A stretch of 41,782 bases of DNA from Amanita rubescens (GCA_015039365.1 WION01000463.1:1-41782), one strand, 5' to 3'; shown: positions 29,508-41,782, counted from the stretch's first letter. The notes: generated by a model from the letters alone, not told the origin. Numbers and translations: made by a program.

Positions 29508-31075
29508 ATGTCCCGCCGTCGCACCCTCTTCATATTCCTATCTCTCCTTGCCCTTTTCCTCACTGGAACGGTCCTTGTCCTCTCTTCTTTTGCATACTAC
29601 CTTAGTATTAGTTCTGCCGCCTTTCTTACCGAAGAACAGGTCCCCATTCTCGACAATTCTACCCGCTGGAATGCCTCGGAACATGGCCTTGTCCAACGCA
29701 TACCAAGGATTATCCACCAGACATGGAAGTCAGAGACTCTGCCTGAGCGCTGGAGAGACATCTCGCAGGCCTGTCGAGACATGATGTCCGATTAGTACGC
29801 ACTTTTGTCGCGCCATATCAACTTACGAATTAAACTCGGTCTAGTGAATATATGTTATGGACAGACGCTGCCTCTCGCGACTTTATCGCTGAAAATTACC
29901 CTTGGTTCCTCGATACCTTTGACCGCTACTCCTACAACATCCAGCGTGCAGACGCCATCCGCTATTTTGTCCTGTACCATTACGGCGGGATATACATGGA
30001 TTTGGATATTGGTTGTAATCGTCCACTGGATCCTCTCCTCGTCTATCCAGTTGTTTTGCCCAAAACCATACCTGTTGGGCTCTCAAATGACCTCATGTTC
30101 TCCGCAGAACGTCATCCCTTCTTGGAGCAGACTATCCACAGCCTGACCGCATTTGACTATAATTGGATCCTCAATTATCCTACGGTTATGTTTTCCACAG
30201 GCCCCATGTTCCTGTCCATGCAGTATGGTCTATACGTGTCTAAACACCCAACTACTGCGGATTCTGAAATCCGTATACTACCCAAGGCGCTCTACGGAAA
30301 AAACGCAAAGCCAGGAGATGCACCGCATTCATTTTTCACCCACTATTACGGTAGCAGCTGGCATGCCGACGATGCGGCGTTTATCGGTTTCCTCGGAACT
30401 TGGGGCAAGACCTTAATGTGGCTGGGCTTAATAATCCTTATCGCCGGTCTCCTCACATTACCATCACGTCAGCGCAGGTACAACTTCAGAAGAATAAGCG
30501 GATATGACATTCTTCTCCCTCGTTGGTCTCACCGGACGGGCCGATGGCACTTTACTGCATCGCCACCAGGCATACATTCAGAGATGTCCAGTGAAGGCAA
30601 TTCGCCTATTGAGGGTGTTCCTCTTGTGCGCCTGCCCTTGGGACCCGACTCGCCACCTCTACATGATCTCCCAATGCACTCGGACTTTGGTAACGGGCGC
30701 CGTGAAGTCTTCACGGGGGCATTCAGTGGCCTTCGTAATCGGATCGCATCAGTCGTGGGATGGGACGAGATGGCGCGCGCTCCGAGTCGCGGGCGACGTC
30801 ATCGCCCTCGCCACGGTGTTCTATTCTTCCTCCCTGCTATTTTTACCACGCCGCCAGACGTAGAACTTGAATCAGTTGATGACGAGGTTTTACCCTCTGG
30901 TGCTGCACTCCTACGCGTTTCTTCACGATCATCAACACCCTCTCCGTCAATGCAAACCGAAAAACAAAGATTAGTCGAACGGTCCGAGCGCTCCAGGACC
31001 AATGGGGCCTCAGATTCACTTTCAGATGTGACCGTTGTCGATAATCTACCACCAAGATCACGCTCTCCACGATAG
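29508..31075 (+). CDS. SUR1: MIPC synthase-type mannosyltransferase (Sur1/Csh1 family)
   Basis: Two exons (29508-29794, 29845-31075; 50-nt intron) encode 505 residues. An N-terminal membrane anchor (residues about 6-28) is followed by the glycosyltransferase-sugar domain: RIPRIIHQTWKSETLPERW, DYEYMLWTD, ADAIRYFVLYHYGG and the DxD motif YMDLDIGC. A second hydrophobic segment (LMWLGLIILIAGLLTL) follows, then a long Ser/Arg-rich cytoplasmic tail that yeast Sur1 lacks. The family adds mannose from GDP-mannose to inositol phosphorylceramide in the Golgi. It starts only 42 bp after SWT1 on the same strand. Confidence 0.9.
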
Positions 31076-31298
31076 CACAGGATGCAGGATGGCTTATAAC
31101 ATACATTCCATACCCATCTCGCACATAATAAACCAAGAACCACATCACGACCGTGTCCTTATTCACTCAAAGCAGACGATTAGATTCTCGCATGTACCGT
31201 CTGAGCAACTTCGTATTCTTACGCCGGTCGATTATTACTATATCTACGTTATTGGTTTCCATAGGTAGTGAATCTGATAAATATCCCGCTCGAAAGAT
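31076..31298. terminator. Convergent 3' region of SUR1-like and MFS genes
   Basis: 223 bp between the two converging stop codons. AATAAA-like signals occur (CACATAATAAACC near 31123-31135 on the plus strand). Both polyadenylation sites must lie here. Confidence 0.4.
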
Positions 31299-33109
31299 CT
31301 AAAGTTGCCGATATTTCTCTACATGTCTCATCCTTGCCGACAACACCAACATTGAAGCTGCTAATGCTGCGTAAGTGTAACTTGGACCAAATGTCCAATA
31401 AGATGCGCATGCTAGTGAGGTTTAGCAAGAAGGCTCACAATAGCGGGTGAGAGGCTGACCTAAGATGGGACCAATAGCTCTGCCAAGTTGGCCAGACGAT
31501 CTGAACTTGCCGAGTGCCCTGCCTTTTGCCAGTTGCGGGTGTTCAAGTGGCTTCCCAGTCACTTTGTCAAAATCCGCTTCGTCGCATTGGAGCGATGCGT
31601 ATGCCGTCAAGGCATTGACGACCGTTGCGCTTGTGAAGGCCATACAAGCCGCCGCGCCATACAAGAGTTTCCCGGCCAACCAATGATTGGTCTGTACGTG
31701 GTGCGGGAGAAGCGTGAGGAGCACGAGAGCAATGGCGCAACTTGTCACCCCCTGTCGTGCAACGATCATCTCTCCAATTTTCGACGTGGATCGCCGTACG
31801 TAGCCACCTTGCAGCAAGGCGCTAAGGATGCCGATGCCAGCAATCAGCTTCCCATTTTGCTTGTTATTCCAGTCGAGCACTGTCTCAGACCTCATAAGCA
31901 CTCACGGTACATACTCCCCAGCATTAGAACTTACAGTCAAATGTCAGGAAAGTCAGCGTGAATTCCACGCCGGAAAAAATGCCAAGGAACAAAAAGTGCA
32001 GACGTCTGAGGGAGGCAAGACGCCGGATTCTCTCGTCAGCGCTTGCTTTCGGCGATTTTGCTTTGGGAACAGATCCGTTCCCATTAGCGTGAGCACCGTT
32101 GATCTTCTCTGATTGATTTTGTTCTTTCGCCGTCGGGTGGTGTACTTTTCCTCTTGTCTCCGGCAGGAACGCAATCAAGAATATGGTTTCCAGCACCAAA
32201 AGTACGAGGGTGATGATGGCGGGTGTAGCATAGACATTAAGTTCAACGCCCCATGTATTGATCGACGATGGAAGTGGTTGTGAAGCAAACATGGCGCCAA
32301 TGGGAGGGCCAATGCAGAAGCAGATTGCAAACGCGATGCCAACATAAGCGAGCGTCTTGGAGCGGTTTTCTGGCGTGGTGACGTCCGAGAGAATAGCACT
32401 GTAGAGTCGCTTGTTAGAACTTGGAGTGCGGAATAGTAGAACAAGAGGCGAACATGGCAAGCTGTACGTTCCCCTCGCTCAAACCGCCAATAACGCGGGA
32501 TAACATGTAAGAGGCGAAAGTCGTAGACTGGACCCATCTGCATGATCCTATTAGTGAATTCACAAACCAAAGACGTAAACTTACACGACTGCCGATAGTA
32601 TGTTCCCAATCATAGTGAGTAGTAGGATGCGCTTCCGACCATGCTTGTCAGACAGCGATCCTATCTTCGGGGAAACGAGAAATTGCAAAGTACTGCGATG
32701 TTCCGAGTCGTGTCATTTGAAGGCGACAGAACACTGGAATTTTCAACTCACGAGAATACCGATCCCATAAGGCCACCTGTCGCTCTTGTTTAATGACGTG
32801 GTTGACTACCAATTACTACCATCGTACTGACCGAGTAGAACGATATCCCATCTCTGAGAGTGTTTTGCTGACTTGTATACAAGTCCTCTGACGAGCGATA
32901 CGAATTTGAGGGTTCTTGAGAGAAATCCGTCGGGAAATGAGCTTTCGCGCTTCGAAGATGCGTCATTGTTTGATTGTTGCTATTAGCTTTAACAGATCAC
33001 TCACTATCGTGTACCATTCAATGATACGTGGAAAGAGTGGTAATGGGATAGTGAAAGCGAAAAGATCGAGTACGAGAGATAGGAATACAATTGTCTCTAC
33101 CTTGGCCAT
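31299..33109 (-). CDS. MFS transporter of the DHA1/TETRAN (MFSD10-like) type
   Basis: Eight exons (33005-33109, 32832-32949, 32752-32776, 32585-32692, 32454-32537, 31935-32398, 31460-31879, 31299-31411; introns 47-59 nt) encode 478 residues. TM1 is VFLSLVLDLFAFTIPLPLF. The signature GSLSDKHGRKR lies in the TM2-3 loop, and IGPPIGAMF and FLPETRGK follow before a charged central loop. TM7-12 end with SYWTFGPSYTYAAL. The long loop after TM1 (KHSQRWDIVLLGGLMGS) is typical of this subgroup. Exon 3 is only 25 nt. Substrate unknown. The 3' end converges on the SUR1-like gene, 223 bp away. Confidence 0.87.
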
Positions 33110-33366
33110 CGTCGTCCTGGGTAGGTTGCGTTCGAACTCGCGGTTTCATAATCGCTATAAAGGAGGGAACCACGGTAAAATAGACGCAGTGTCTGACACT
33201 GTACTCCCGCTCACATGTCTGACGACCACCCTGGTCCCTATGTCGCCCCATGTACTCTATCAAGTTACGTTGAGTGACAATAGACATTATCTGGACATCG
33301 AGAACGAGTGTGGTATGATCTCAATATAATACACCTGTCCATTTTTTCCCCCTGCCCTACGAAATT
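33110..33366. other. Intergenic region between MFS gene start and PUS7 end
   Basis: 257 bp, tandem minus-strand arrangement. It must contain the MFS promoter and the PUS7 3' untranslated region. No specific site recognised. Confidence 0.4.
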
Positions 33367-35932
33367 CTAATTATTCGCTTCTTCCTCGTAACCCCGGTAT
33401 TTCTGGTCTTCAGAAGCTTGCGTTAGAGCCATTTGGTGGTGCGAACCTGTGTCTGTCTTCGTTACTTCACGTAGGGCCATCGTGGCATACGCTGCCGTGC
33501 CAAGCCTGAGACTGATCTGCAACGCCAGAAAAACCCCATCATCAACCGTGACAGCAGGCTCAAAACCAAGTAACTTGTCTTCATCGGCCTGGGCAAGAGC
33601 AACGTCAGGATCAGTATACCTTAAGACGGACCACGCTATTTCTTTAGGGAGGTGAAGAATGGCTCTATATGATCCACGGAGTGTGTAATCTCTGCGATTT
33701 CCAGTTCAGCAAGACTAGGCGTACATTGTAAGCGCCTAACCTTTGTTTTCGAGTAAAATTATCCGGATCCAAACCGTCCGCGTGTAAAAATTCGCGATAC
33801 TTTTCCCCGAGCATTCCGCCAGGATACGCAACATCAGTTCCTGGCAATGGCATTATCACATCGAATATTGAATATTTTTTCAGATCTTCTTCTGTTAATG
33901 TCTTTATACGCGGAGGAGACCACGGCTTTCTAGACCTTTTCTCAGAAGAGGTTGTAGATTCTGAGGATATTGGTTCATGCATTGATTGGGAATGAGATAA
34001 AGGGTACTGCACCTGGTTCAAATTCTTCTGGTTCACACTCAGCATCCAAATTCTGATCGTCAGACTCGCTCTCGAAAACCAGGTCACCAACAACAGGCTT
34101 TTCGGCACCATACATGCGTATCCGCTCCGATACGATGGCGTTCCATACGTACGACTGATATGCGTGGACGTACATCAACCTGAGGTTACGAGGGATCTTT
34201 GAGATACACAAGAATTAGTTTGCTGTGAAGCGCAGTCCGCCGAACTCACAGTGGAAAGAGCTCCCATGGCATTGCGAGTATCGCCTTTTTGCTTCTTGAA
34301 ACTCTCTAAAATACAGCGCTCTGCAACGACTCGCCTTGGCAGAAGCTCTAATGCACGATCGATATCACGATCCTTCAGCCATGCTTCCCGAGCTGCAGTA
34401 ACGTCGGGGTGTTCCCCTGGTCTCACAGACAGAAGAAGCGATACTGCTTTTTGCCATTCTGACTTGAGTAGAGCCAGACCTATAGCGTGTGTTGGAATGG
34501 AAGCCGTGCCAAACCGTTGCATACCTAAGCGTGATGGCATGAGGGAGGTTGGCTTAAATCATTTCATAGTGATGTACAAACCGTAGTAGTTGATAAAACC
34601 TTTTGTTTTTATGCTATTCATCGCCTGTTCCAATGCTTCTATAGACTGAGCCTTAACGTTCCTGCATTATTGATTAGCGCGACCCTAAATCGAGTAAATT
34701 GGACATACCGGAGTGTGATAAGGAAAGCGTTGCCTTTCAACATTCCCAGCTCGAGGCTTGCTTTGCGGTACTTAAGGTCAGCAATCCTAATCCCGCGTTC
34801 TCCTCTTTGCTTCAACGCAGTCTCCGCGGGTTTTCGGCGGTTGATACCATTAACCATAGTCCACACGTCCTCGACCGTCTTGTTTCCTCGTTTGAACGAT
34901 ACCCGCTGAACTGTCACCCCCCGCTTGTCCTTGGTACCAGCGACGGAAAGATCTTTCACGTTGACATGTAGGAGACGAGAAAGTTGCCCCAGAGCATCTT
35001 GCGTATCCCGATTCGTTTTTTGAAGGGAGAAATGAATGTAGGCTGGATGTGTACCCCGGGACGCGCCTGAATTTGAACCTAGTCAATACTAGCAGAATAA
35101 TCTTCAGAATTAATGTACCTCTTCCCCCTCTACCTTGCCTTGCCCACCTGATTACAATGCAAGAACCCTCGCCTGTCTCGCTTTCCATCTTGCCCTTGAA
35201 AAGGCGTCGAACGACATGATGCAGCGCTGTTCGTGTTTCTTTGGAGGCGATGGGCTGGCGGTGTTTCAGCAAATACTATGAAAATAAGTGAAGGAAGTAA
35301 ACTTACATCTGATATGACCTGTTTCTTGTCTTCCCCCGAACCCTTTTGATGTCGGCCCTTGTTTCTGGATACCTCGGATGGATCCGTCGACGCGGTAGCA
35401 AGACACTCGAGATAGATCTGCTTCACCTCCAATACCTTCTCTTGTGACAGGAAAGTTGACAGTTCCGTCGTAAAATGCTCCGACCATGGCTCTTGAGAAT
35501 CCACGTCTTCTATCGTGTCTGCTTCCCGCGATGTGTCGCTCTCTGCAACATTTTGAGAAGATTTTGGTTTTCCAATGTCTTTCAAGTGTATGACATTACT
35601 GTCCAAATCAACTTCGTAGACCAGAAAATCGGTAAACCTGGCATCATTCAGTAGAATTTAGGATTAAAAAATCGTACATACCTCTGTTTGATGATGGCTT
35701 CTACCTTGGGAATATCCGTGGCCACATACTCGGAAATCCCGACATCTGCCTCTGTGAAGTTGATAGGTTGACCTGAAGGCGCAACTGGTACAGGTATGCC
35801 AAGAAGAGAGTGGCTTGGTGGCAGAACGCTCTCTGTCTGAAGAGACGAGTCAAGTTTGATGCGTTTTGGAGAAGGAGCAGTGATATCGTCGTCATGTTCT
35901 AGAGCGTGAATAAGGGTGGACTCAGAAGACAT
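33367..35932 (-). CDS. PUS7: tRNA/mRNA pseudouridine synthase Pus7 (TruD family)
   Basis: Nine exons (35682-35932, 35307-35637, 35119-35275, 34709-35078, 34582-34661, 34250-34524, 34013-34196, 33741-33960, 33367-33691) encode 730 residues. The catalytic aspartate is in [28 protein letters not shown] and the TRUD-domain [12 protein letters not shown] block are present. Pus7 modifies U13 and U35 of tRNAs, U2 snRNA and mRNAs. The N-terminal 180 residues and the segment after ESTTSSEKR are low-complexity insertions. Intron 2 would be only 31 nt with the best donor (GTAAGT); a poorer donor 12 nt upstream would give 43 nt and the same frame. Start codon lies 48 bp from that of URA3. Confidence 0.92.
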
Positions 35933-35980
35933 TATGTACTATTCCAAATATTTTTTTCCCTCGAATATACATACATCAAA

Positions 35981-36928
35981 ATGGTTGCTCCTCAGTACCG
36001 AACCTACGCGGAACGCGCCCTCCGCCAATCTAACCCTGCAGCACGGCTGTTGTTGGAGACGATAGAACGGAAGAAATCTAATCTCGCTGTCAGCGTTGAC
36101 GTCACCAAGTCGGCAGATTTTTTGAATATCATTGACGCTGTGGGCCCTTACGTCTGTCTCATCAAGGCAATATCCTTCTCTTTGCACGTTGTATATGAAT
36201 CCTGATAGTCTTTGTCACTCAAGACACATATTGATATACTGGAAGATTTCGATGGATCCCTGATCGAGAAGCTGCAGCATCTTAGCGCCAAACATGGTTT
36301 CGTCATTTTCGAAGACAGAAAATTCGCAGACATTGGTAACAATTGGTGTTGATCGGGCCGACTTAACAACTGACAGTAAGCAGGGAACACTGTCGCATCG
36401 CAGTATTCCAGTGGGATCTATAAGATCGCCAGCTGGTCGCACATAACAAATGCACATGTCGTCCCTGGTCCATCGATCATTGCTGGTCTTTCTTCTGTCG
36501 GAAAGCCTTTAGGACGGGGCCTACTTCTGCTCGCAGAGATGAGCACGAAAGGTTCGTTGGCGAGTGGTCAATATACAGAAGAAGCTGTGCGTATGGCGCG
36601 TGCCAACAAGGATTTTGTTATTGGATTTATTGCTCAACGCCGGATGGAAGGTGTAGGGGCGGTGGACTCGGATGATGTGGATAGTGAAGATTTCCTCATT
36701 CTGTCGCCGGGTGTGGCACTAGATGTCAAAGGGGACAGCATGGGCCAGCAGTATCGGACGCCTCGAGAGGTAATTGCTGTGTCCGGTTGTGATATCATCA
36801 TTGTAGGTCGTGGCATCTATGGAACAGATTTCCAACAAGCGAGCATCGCAGCTCGCGCGGAGAGATATATGTCAGACGGATGGGCGGCATACTTAGAGAG
36901 GATCGCGGAAAAGCCTACAAATTCCTAG
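35981..36928 (+). CDS. URA3: Orotidine 5'-phosphate decarboxylase
   Basis: Three exons (35981-36166, 36224-36335, 36384-36928) encode 280 residues. The active-site block [13 protein letters not shown] is intact (D93, K95 and D98 by count), as are AVSVDVTK and the phosphate-binding GRGIYG near the C-terminus. It makes UMP from OMP, the last step of pyrimidine synthesis, in the cytosol. Intron 1 starts GCAATA after AAG, a GC-AG intron; no GT donor in the right phase is near. The length and the FILSPGV-like insert region fit basidiomycete URA3. Divergent from PUS7. Confidence 0.96.
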
Positions 36929-37055
36929 AGTCCCTATGATAGATATTGATACATAACAATATGATAGGCTGAATAGTCATCGTTAGCGTAAGCTATGACG
37001 CAGTTAAATAACATAAATATTATCGCTGTCGCGAAGTTCACGTTTCCTATGGTGG

Positions 37056-40000
37056 TTATCCTTTGTTACGTCCAAAGATACTGAGAACGCGGCGCCGAGG
37101 AACTCCTTTATCTTCTGGCTCAGATGTCGCCATTAACTGTTCAGGTACACGAGTGTCCGGAAGTTTTCCTCGTAATTTTCGCGACGTCAAGTTCCTCTGA
37201 ATCCCGGATGTTGATGCACCATCTTCATCCTTAACGACTACCGGGTGCGACCCACTCCTTGAGAATTTTGTTTTCATAAGAAGTTCCCGGGCAACGGGAA
37301 AGATAGGGACGAGTGGCTGTTGCAATGCCATCTTGAGCCATCCTCTCCAAGTCATATTTGATGGAATAAACTGGTCTACCAATTCCTCAAACTTCATGTC
37401 GTTAGAATCAGGCATTTCCAGCAAGAGAAGATAAAACTTACGCTCCAAGTTTTATCATGGTACTCGAGTTGACGTGTCTTAATGCGGGCATCATGGCACT
37501 CGAATGAACCCTCCTTCAGAGCACTTAATAGTACGTCAAGGCTGGACTTGGGGTAAATACACTTTAAAAGCAATGAGGGATGTGTGCTGACCTGTGTATC
37601 TTGACAAGTATAAATGTTTTCTGACCCAAACGAGCTTTCATCTCGTCGGCTGCGTCGCATTCACCGTTGGCGGATTTTGATTTTGACCCACGTCCAGCTC
37701 GATGAGATGTTAAAGACTCTACCGAACGGTTGGAATATACGGTCAAAAGTTGTCCATTGGCAGATTGGGTCGGAGAACGCAGGTCCGTGAAGGACCTGGA
37801 GCTAGCTAGCTTACGCATGGGCGGTGTCAGAGTGCTTTGACCTTGCTTGTCCAGGGTATATAAAGTTCGCGGTGAATCCAGAGATGTGCGGGTCGGTGAC
37901 ACAATCTGTTTTGATTTTTCAGGTTCCTCTGGTGTGGTACTTTCGCTCTCATCATCATCACGAGTACCGTTCCTTTCCTTCCTTGCCGGCCAGAGATACT
38001 CCATGATACGCCTTCCCACTTTCGCATCTATCTGAAGCCGAATGGGATGGAACGATAGCTCGAATGTCTCGTAGACTTCGATCCCGCCAACGGGCGCCAG
38101 GATGATCCAGTCCGCAACGAGGAATAATCCTTTCTGGAGGTTCTTTGGTTAAACTATTTATGAAGCATGGGCCTCTACAGTACCTTTAATAGAGGATGAC
38201 TCGGGGGTTCGTCATGTTTTGAGAGTATTTCAGCCCATTGTGCATGTTGTGAGCCATCAAATGCTTCCAGATTACCGATTTTGAGATTGTTGACAGTGGA
38301 GCCGTCCTGCCTGCTCAGCCAGAAAAAGTTCGTATCCTGCACTTCTAGCTTAGAAATGAGCTCATTGTCGCCAGCGAGCATATTCCACGATAGCACAGAC
38401 GATGATGCATGCAGCAGAAGAGCTGACTTGCGATCATTCTTACCCTCCGACTGGTCCTGAGCTAGCCTAATACCGTCGAACAGCAGATGAAGTTCTTCCG
38501 CTAATACGAAAATACGAGCGCGGATATTCAGAAGATCCGCGTTGCTACTAGCCGATTCACTAGCATGGAGTCGAGCCTGCCGTTCGGTTTCTAGAGCATC
38601 TCTCAGGCGATGCTGGAGATTTTCCACAACCGTCGCTGCCGAGTAAAGGTCAGTAAAATCGTACTTAATGAGAAGGCTCTCCAGCCTTTCCAAACGAGTT
38701 TTATGGGCAGCATCCGAGAAGAGTAGGAGCTCCGAGACGATATGAGCTATGGATTCAAAATGTGTGTCGCTCGCCAAGACGGTGAATCGGGGTATATGAA
38801 TTCTTATCAAATCCTGTAAATAGAGGAGTAAGCTTGATTATAACGCTCCTATAGATATGCCCATTTACAGTTTCGTCTCTAAGATGGCTTGTCTTTGACA
38901 GGTCTGTGTGGCTGCTGTCTTTAGACGCTCTCGTCGCTGCGAAATTGACAGTGCTGCGCAAACGCAAGCGATTGAACTTGTCATAATGAAACATGGCATC
39001 TGTTTGCGGCACCAGGCGCTCAAATTCACCGCTTTCACACTTGAGGTCAATAAGGACTTCCAGGGGAACACGCCCTTTGCCAATAACAGAATTCGAAGGG
39101 GAAAAGGCTTGTAGACCAAGCAAGGCAGTGTAATTCCTTGTTAAAGTGAATGATTGTTCAACCCATCAATATATGAGCGTACCTCGTCATGACTCTACCA
39201 CTGATCGGATCGTCAGCGTTCAGGTCATCCATGATCGTAAATGACTGTAGCTTCGTTTGAGTTGCAGCAACGACGCAAGGGCCAGAGTCGAATTCCCCAC
39301 GCAGGACAACCTGAGGTTTCAACAAGAGACAGTAGTGGCTTTTCTGAAGAGAAACTCCATCAAACCATCCATCAAGAGGATTTACGGAATCGAGAGAGTC
39401 TAGGGTTAGTTCTGGGAACAGGTCTTCAGATGACTTGGTGGAATCATTCTTCCATAGCTTGCGCAAGGCGGACGCGGCCGCTTGCGTCGGGCTGAGAGAA
39501 CGTCTTAAATTTGCATCGTCCACCGTTGTAATTGTCGCGTTGGCTTGATCGCGTATGAATCTAACAGCGCTATGTTTGCTGTCAATGCCTGCTTTCAACC
39601 AACTTGCAATATTGCATACCGTGCTGCTAGATGATACTCAAAGCCTTTTCTAGCCCGCGAGCAGTAGTAATAACGGATGAGAATCTGGTCAACGGGTTAG
39701 CGGAGCAGAGTAGGACCGAACGTCACCCACGTCTCTAATGGGAGCATCGAGATATAAGGTTGGGTTATGAACCTGATATACATTGTCGAAGTCAGCCCAT
39801 TCACCCGGTGACACAGATTCGGATGGCATGAGATAATTCTGGGTTTGATGATCCTCCGGTGCCACACAAGATGATTCAATCAACGAGATATATTCTTGAA
39901 GTAACGTTATCATTTTGCTTAATTTTGATGCCTCTGGCTGCGTATGGCGTCAATGACAATAATTCAGGAAGCTTCAACTGCTCACATCATTCCGGTAGTC

Positions 40001-41782
40001 GAGTATACGCATTCGCTTCTCCAATTCTGCTATTCGCGATTGCGCTAAGCTGATTTGCACATGGTACAACGCTGGAAGAAGATCAGCGGCTAATCCAGGT
40101 TCAGGCCATTTGAGATACACACAAAGCTCAGTTTCCAAGAGACAAGTATGCGAATTCTCAACTCCGAACTTGCTTAGGTGCTTCTCCTTGGCAGCGAAAG
40201 CCGTGTTTCGTTTGAAGTATGCAAAATACGGGCAGGTGGCAATAGGTAAAATGCGCAACTCGGGAGTTTCCGTTGATGACCAGTCTGTTTCAACGAAATC
40301 CATCGGGTCATACCAAGGGGGATCTAAGTTCATGGCGGGCAAGTCCCCTTTGGGACTGTAGTTGCTGCCTTGTATACTTGCTGACATAGCGATGTTTCTT
40401 TTCTCAGGTTCCGGGAAGGTAGCGACTAATGCTCGTAAGTCGATCCCTTTCAATACGACTTCTGCGGCATAAAATGCTTTCCGTCGCAGAATCTTGGGTG
40501 CTTGCTCATCCGTACCCGAAATAACATCCTCTTCGTCTCGCTGATGAAAATCTGCTTGTAGGTGATCAATCATACCCTTGAGTCCTATCCAAGGAGAGAC
40601 ACCATCACTCCATGCTAAAGCAGTCATTAATTCACAGACAGAAGATAGAAAAATAGCCATACTTTCTTCCGTGTCATCAAGATAGCCATGCATTAGGAAT
40701 AAATGAGGGACTAAAAGACGGTATTTCAATGTTGCAAGATGGCGGCCTAATTTGGGCGTAACCATCCGACGAGGATAATAAGTACCCTGACGGATAGGTA
40801 GGGACAGGGCGCTATCGAACAAAGACCACCAAGACCAGAAATGGGCGAAAACCTTGGAGCTGAGGTGGAAACTATTGGAACATTGCGATGTGAAATCTGC
40901 GGGATCGAGCAACGAAACCAGTGAAACCGATAGATGAATGAAGTCGGATCTGAAGCCGTTGTAAGTGTCATCCGGACTCTGCAGTCTATTAGAGGGCATT
41001 CCAAGGGGGAAGATAGAGGACACACATTAATGTACGGTATTGACTTCTTCTTTTCGAGTTTCACATGGTAATGAGGAGCGAAATCGAATATCCTACATTT
41101 CCTTCCAAATGCTGGGCCACTGCAATGGGGACATGTAATGCCACATGACCGCTCTAAAACAATGCCAACACCTAATCGGACCCTGGATTGGAACTTGGCA
41201 CAAACTTTGCGGAACGCAGTCGGTGTATATCGAGTATTCAAATACTGCGACTGGTTATACGCCACTTCATTCAAGCTACGGATAATTAGTGGGGCGCTAA
41301 GGCTGAAGTAATCTACGTACTCCGGAATCGCAAACATCAAGGAATCGCTGGTGACCTGCAATATTTCTCTATCGCTATTTTCGCGATTAATTAGTAGGTT
41401 AGTGTTTCCTTGCCAACAGAAGACGAAACCAGCTCCAGCGTCATTGACCTCGTGCGGATCGCGGGAGCCTAATCCAAGTTAGCACCATAATTTTGATCGC
41501 GGAAAGGAATCTCGCCTTTTAGATGGAGAAGCACCTCACTTGCAAACGACACCCTGAATGTCCAATGGAAAATTAATTTCAACTACGCGCTATCGTTTAG
41601 TTCGCCTAAATGCACTAGTCAGCAACTACCAACCTTATCCCAGAATCCAATCGGAGGAGACACGTCTTGAGAAGCACTTGTCAACGTATCTATTATACGC
41701 ATGAGGTCTTGAATTGCGGGCCCATAGCTTATTCCCCAAGTAAATATAGTTGCTCTGTCAGTCGTTGCCTTGATTATGGGGT
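37056..41782 (-). CDS. FMP27: Fmp27 / BLTP2 (Hobbit, SABRE) bridge-like lipid-transfer protein, C-terminal part
   Basis: Twelve exons are visible: 41634-41782 (partial), 41516-41582, 41026-41468, 39986-40978, 39731-39931, 39620-39684, 39183-39578, 38869-39136, 38184-38813, 37592-38133, 37442-37541 and 37056-37391, about 1,395 residues, with the N-terminal part beyond the right edge. Family marks include PPIGFWDK at the first visible splice junction, HLKGSRDPHE, FHLSSKVFAHFWSWWSLFD with LPIRQGTYYP, and YELSFHP/LQIDAKVGRRIMEYLWP-type sequence near the end. The family forms hydrophobic grooves that move lipids between ER and plasma membrane. The intron at 41469-41515 has a GC donor. The exon at 39620-39684 and its 41-nt downstream intron are the least certain. 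Confidence 0.9.

Noticed and set aside
32950..33004. A 25-nt intron in the MFS gene ending at CTAATAG
   Set aside because: The 55-nt alternative ending TTCGAAG keeps phase and places CTAAT as a normal branch site.
36634..36816. Minus-strand frame inside URA3
   Set aside because: Shadow of the real URA3 exon 3, which carries all family motifs.
39579..39619. Apparent frameshift in FMP27 near the KGFEYHLAARYA segment
   Set aside because: A 41-nt intron (GTATGC...GACAG) restores the frame and the conserved following sequence, so no lesion is needed; splice data would settle it.

Overview
This window reads as nuclear DNA of a filamentous basidiomycete, probably an agaricomycete. The host genes are cut by many introns of about 40-60 nt with GT(R)NGT donors, CTNAY-like branch sites and YAG acceptors. 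They are packed with very short spacers (21-48 bp between some neighbouring start codons) and encode typical fungal proteins: OMP decarboxylase, Pus7, Ste14, Fmp27, a MIPC-synthase type mannosyltransferase and Pcf11. Exon boundaries below come from reading the frames and splice signals by eye. The reading phases close for every multi-exon gene reported with high confidence.

Left 18.5 kb: a transposon nest three levels deep, each level marked by an exact target-site duplication. The outer layer is a hAT-type non-autonomous element (451-18543, 15-bp inverted ends, 8-bp duplication ACTTTTGT) made of GC-rich subterminal repeats and a GAGAGAGCTGGGGTG-type minisatellite. A Ty1/Copia element (686-17308, LTRs 445 and 391 bp, duplication CACGA) sits inside that minisatellite. 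A Ty3/Gypsy element on the minus strand (2623-11079, two 487-bp LTRs, 4-bp duplication CCGT) lies inside codon 13 of the Copia gag-pol gene. The Copia polyprotein is otherwise complete except for two in-frame TGA codons. The Gypsy element keeps intact gag-protease and pol frames joined by a GGGTTTT -1 frameshift site. It also carries an antisense, three-exon gene for a 363-residue protein with a Zn2Cys6-like cysteine pattern and a coiled coil. A truncated gene lies left of the nest. To its right is a minus-strand gene in which a divergent but full-length 76-residue ubiquitin is fused to an unrecognised 197-residue domain.

Right 23 kb: ordinary housekeeping genes. In order: MEF2 (mitochondrial EF-G2, minus), STE14 (isoprenylcysteine methyltransferase, plus), RPL9 (uL6, minus), PCF11 (plus), SWT1 (PIN endoribonuclease, plus), a SUR1-type MIPC mannosyltransferase (plus), an MFS transporter (minus), PUS7 (minus), URA3 (plus) and FMP27 (bridge-like lipid-transfer protein, minus, running off the right edge). 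They are not a pathway cluster. MEF2/STE14 and PUS7/URA3 are divergent pairs with almost no promoter space.

The points most worth following are the antisense Zn2Cys6-like gene inside the Gypsy element, the ubiquitin-fusion gene beside the nest, and the AUG-free reading frame with a C-terminal membrane segment that ends one base before the Copia gag start.
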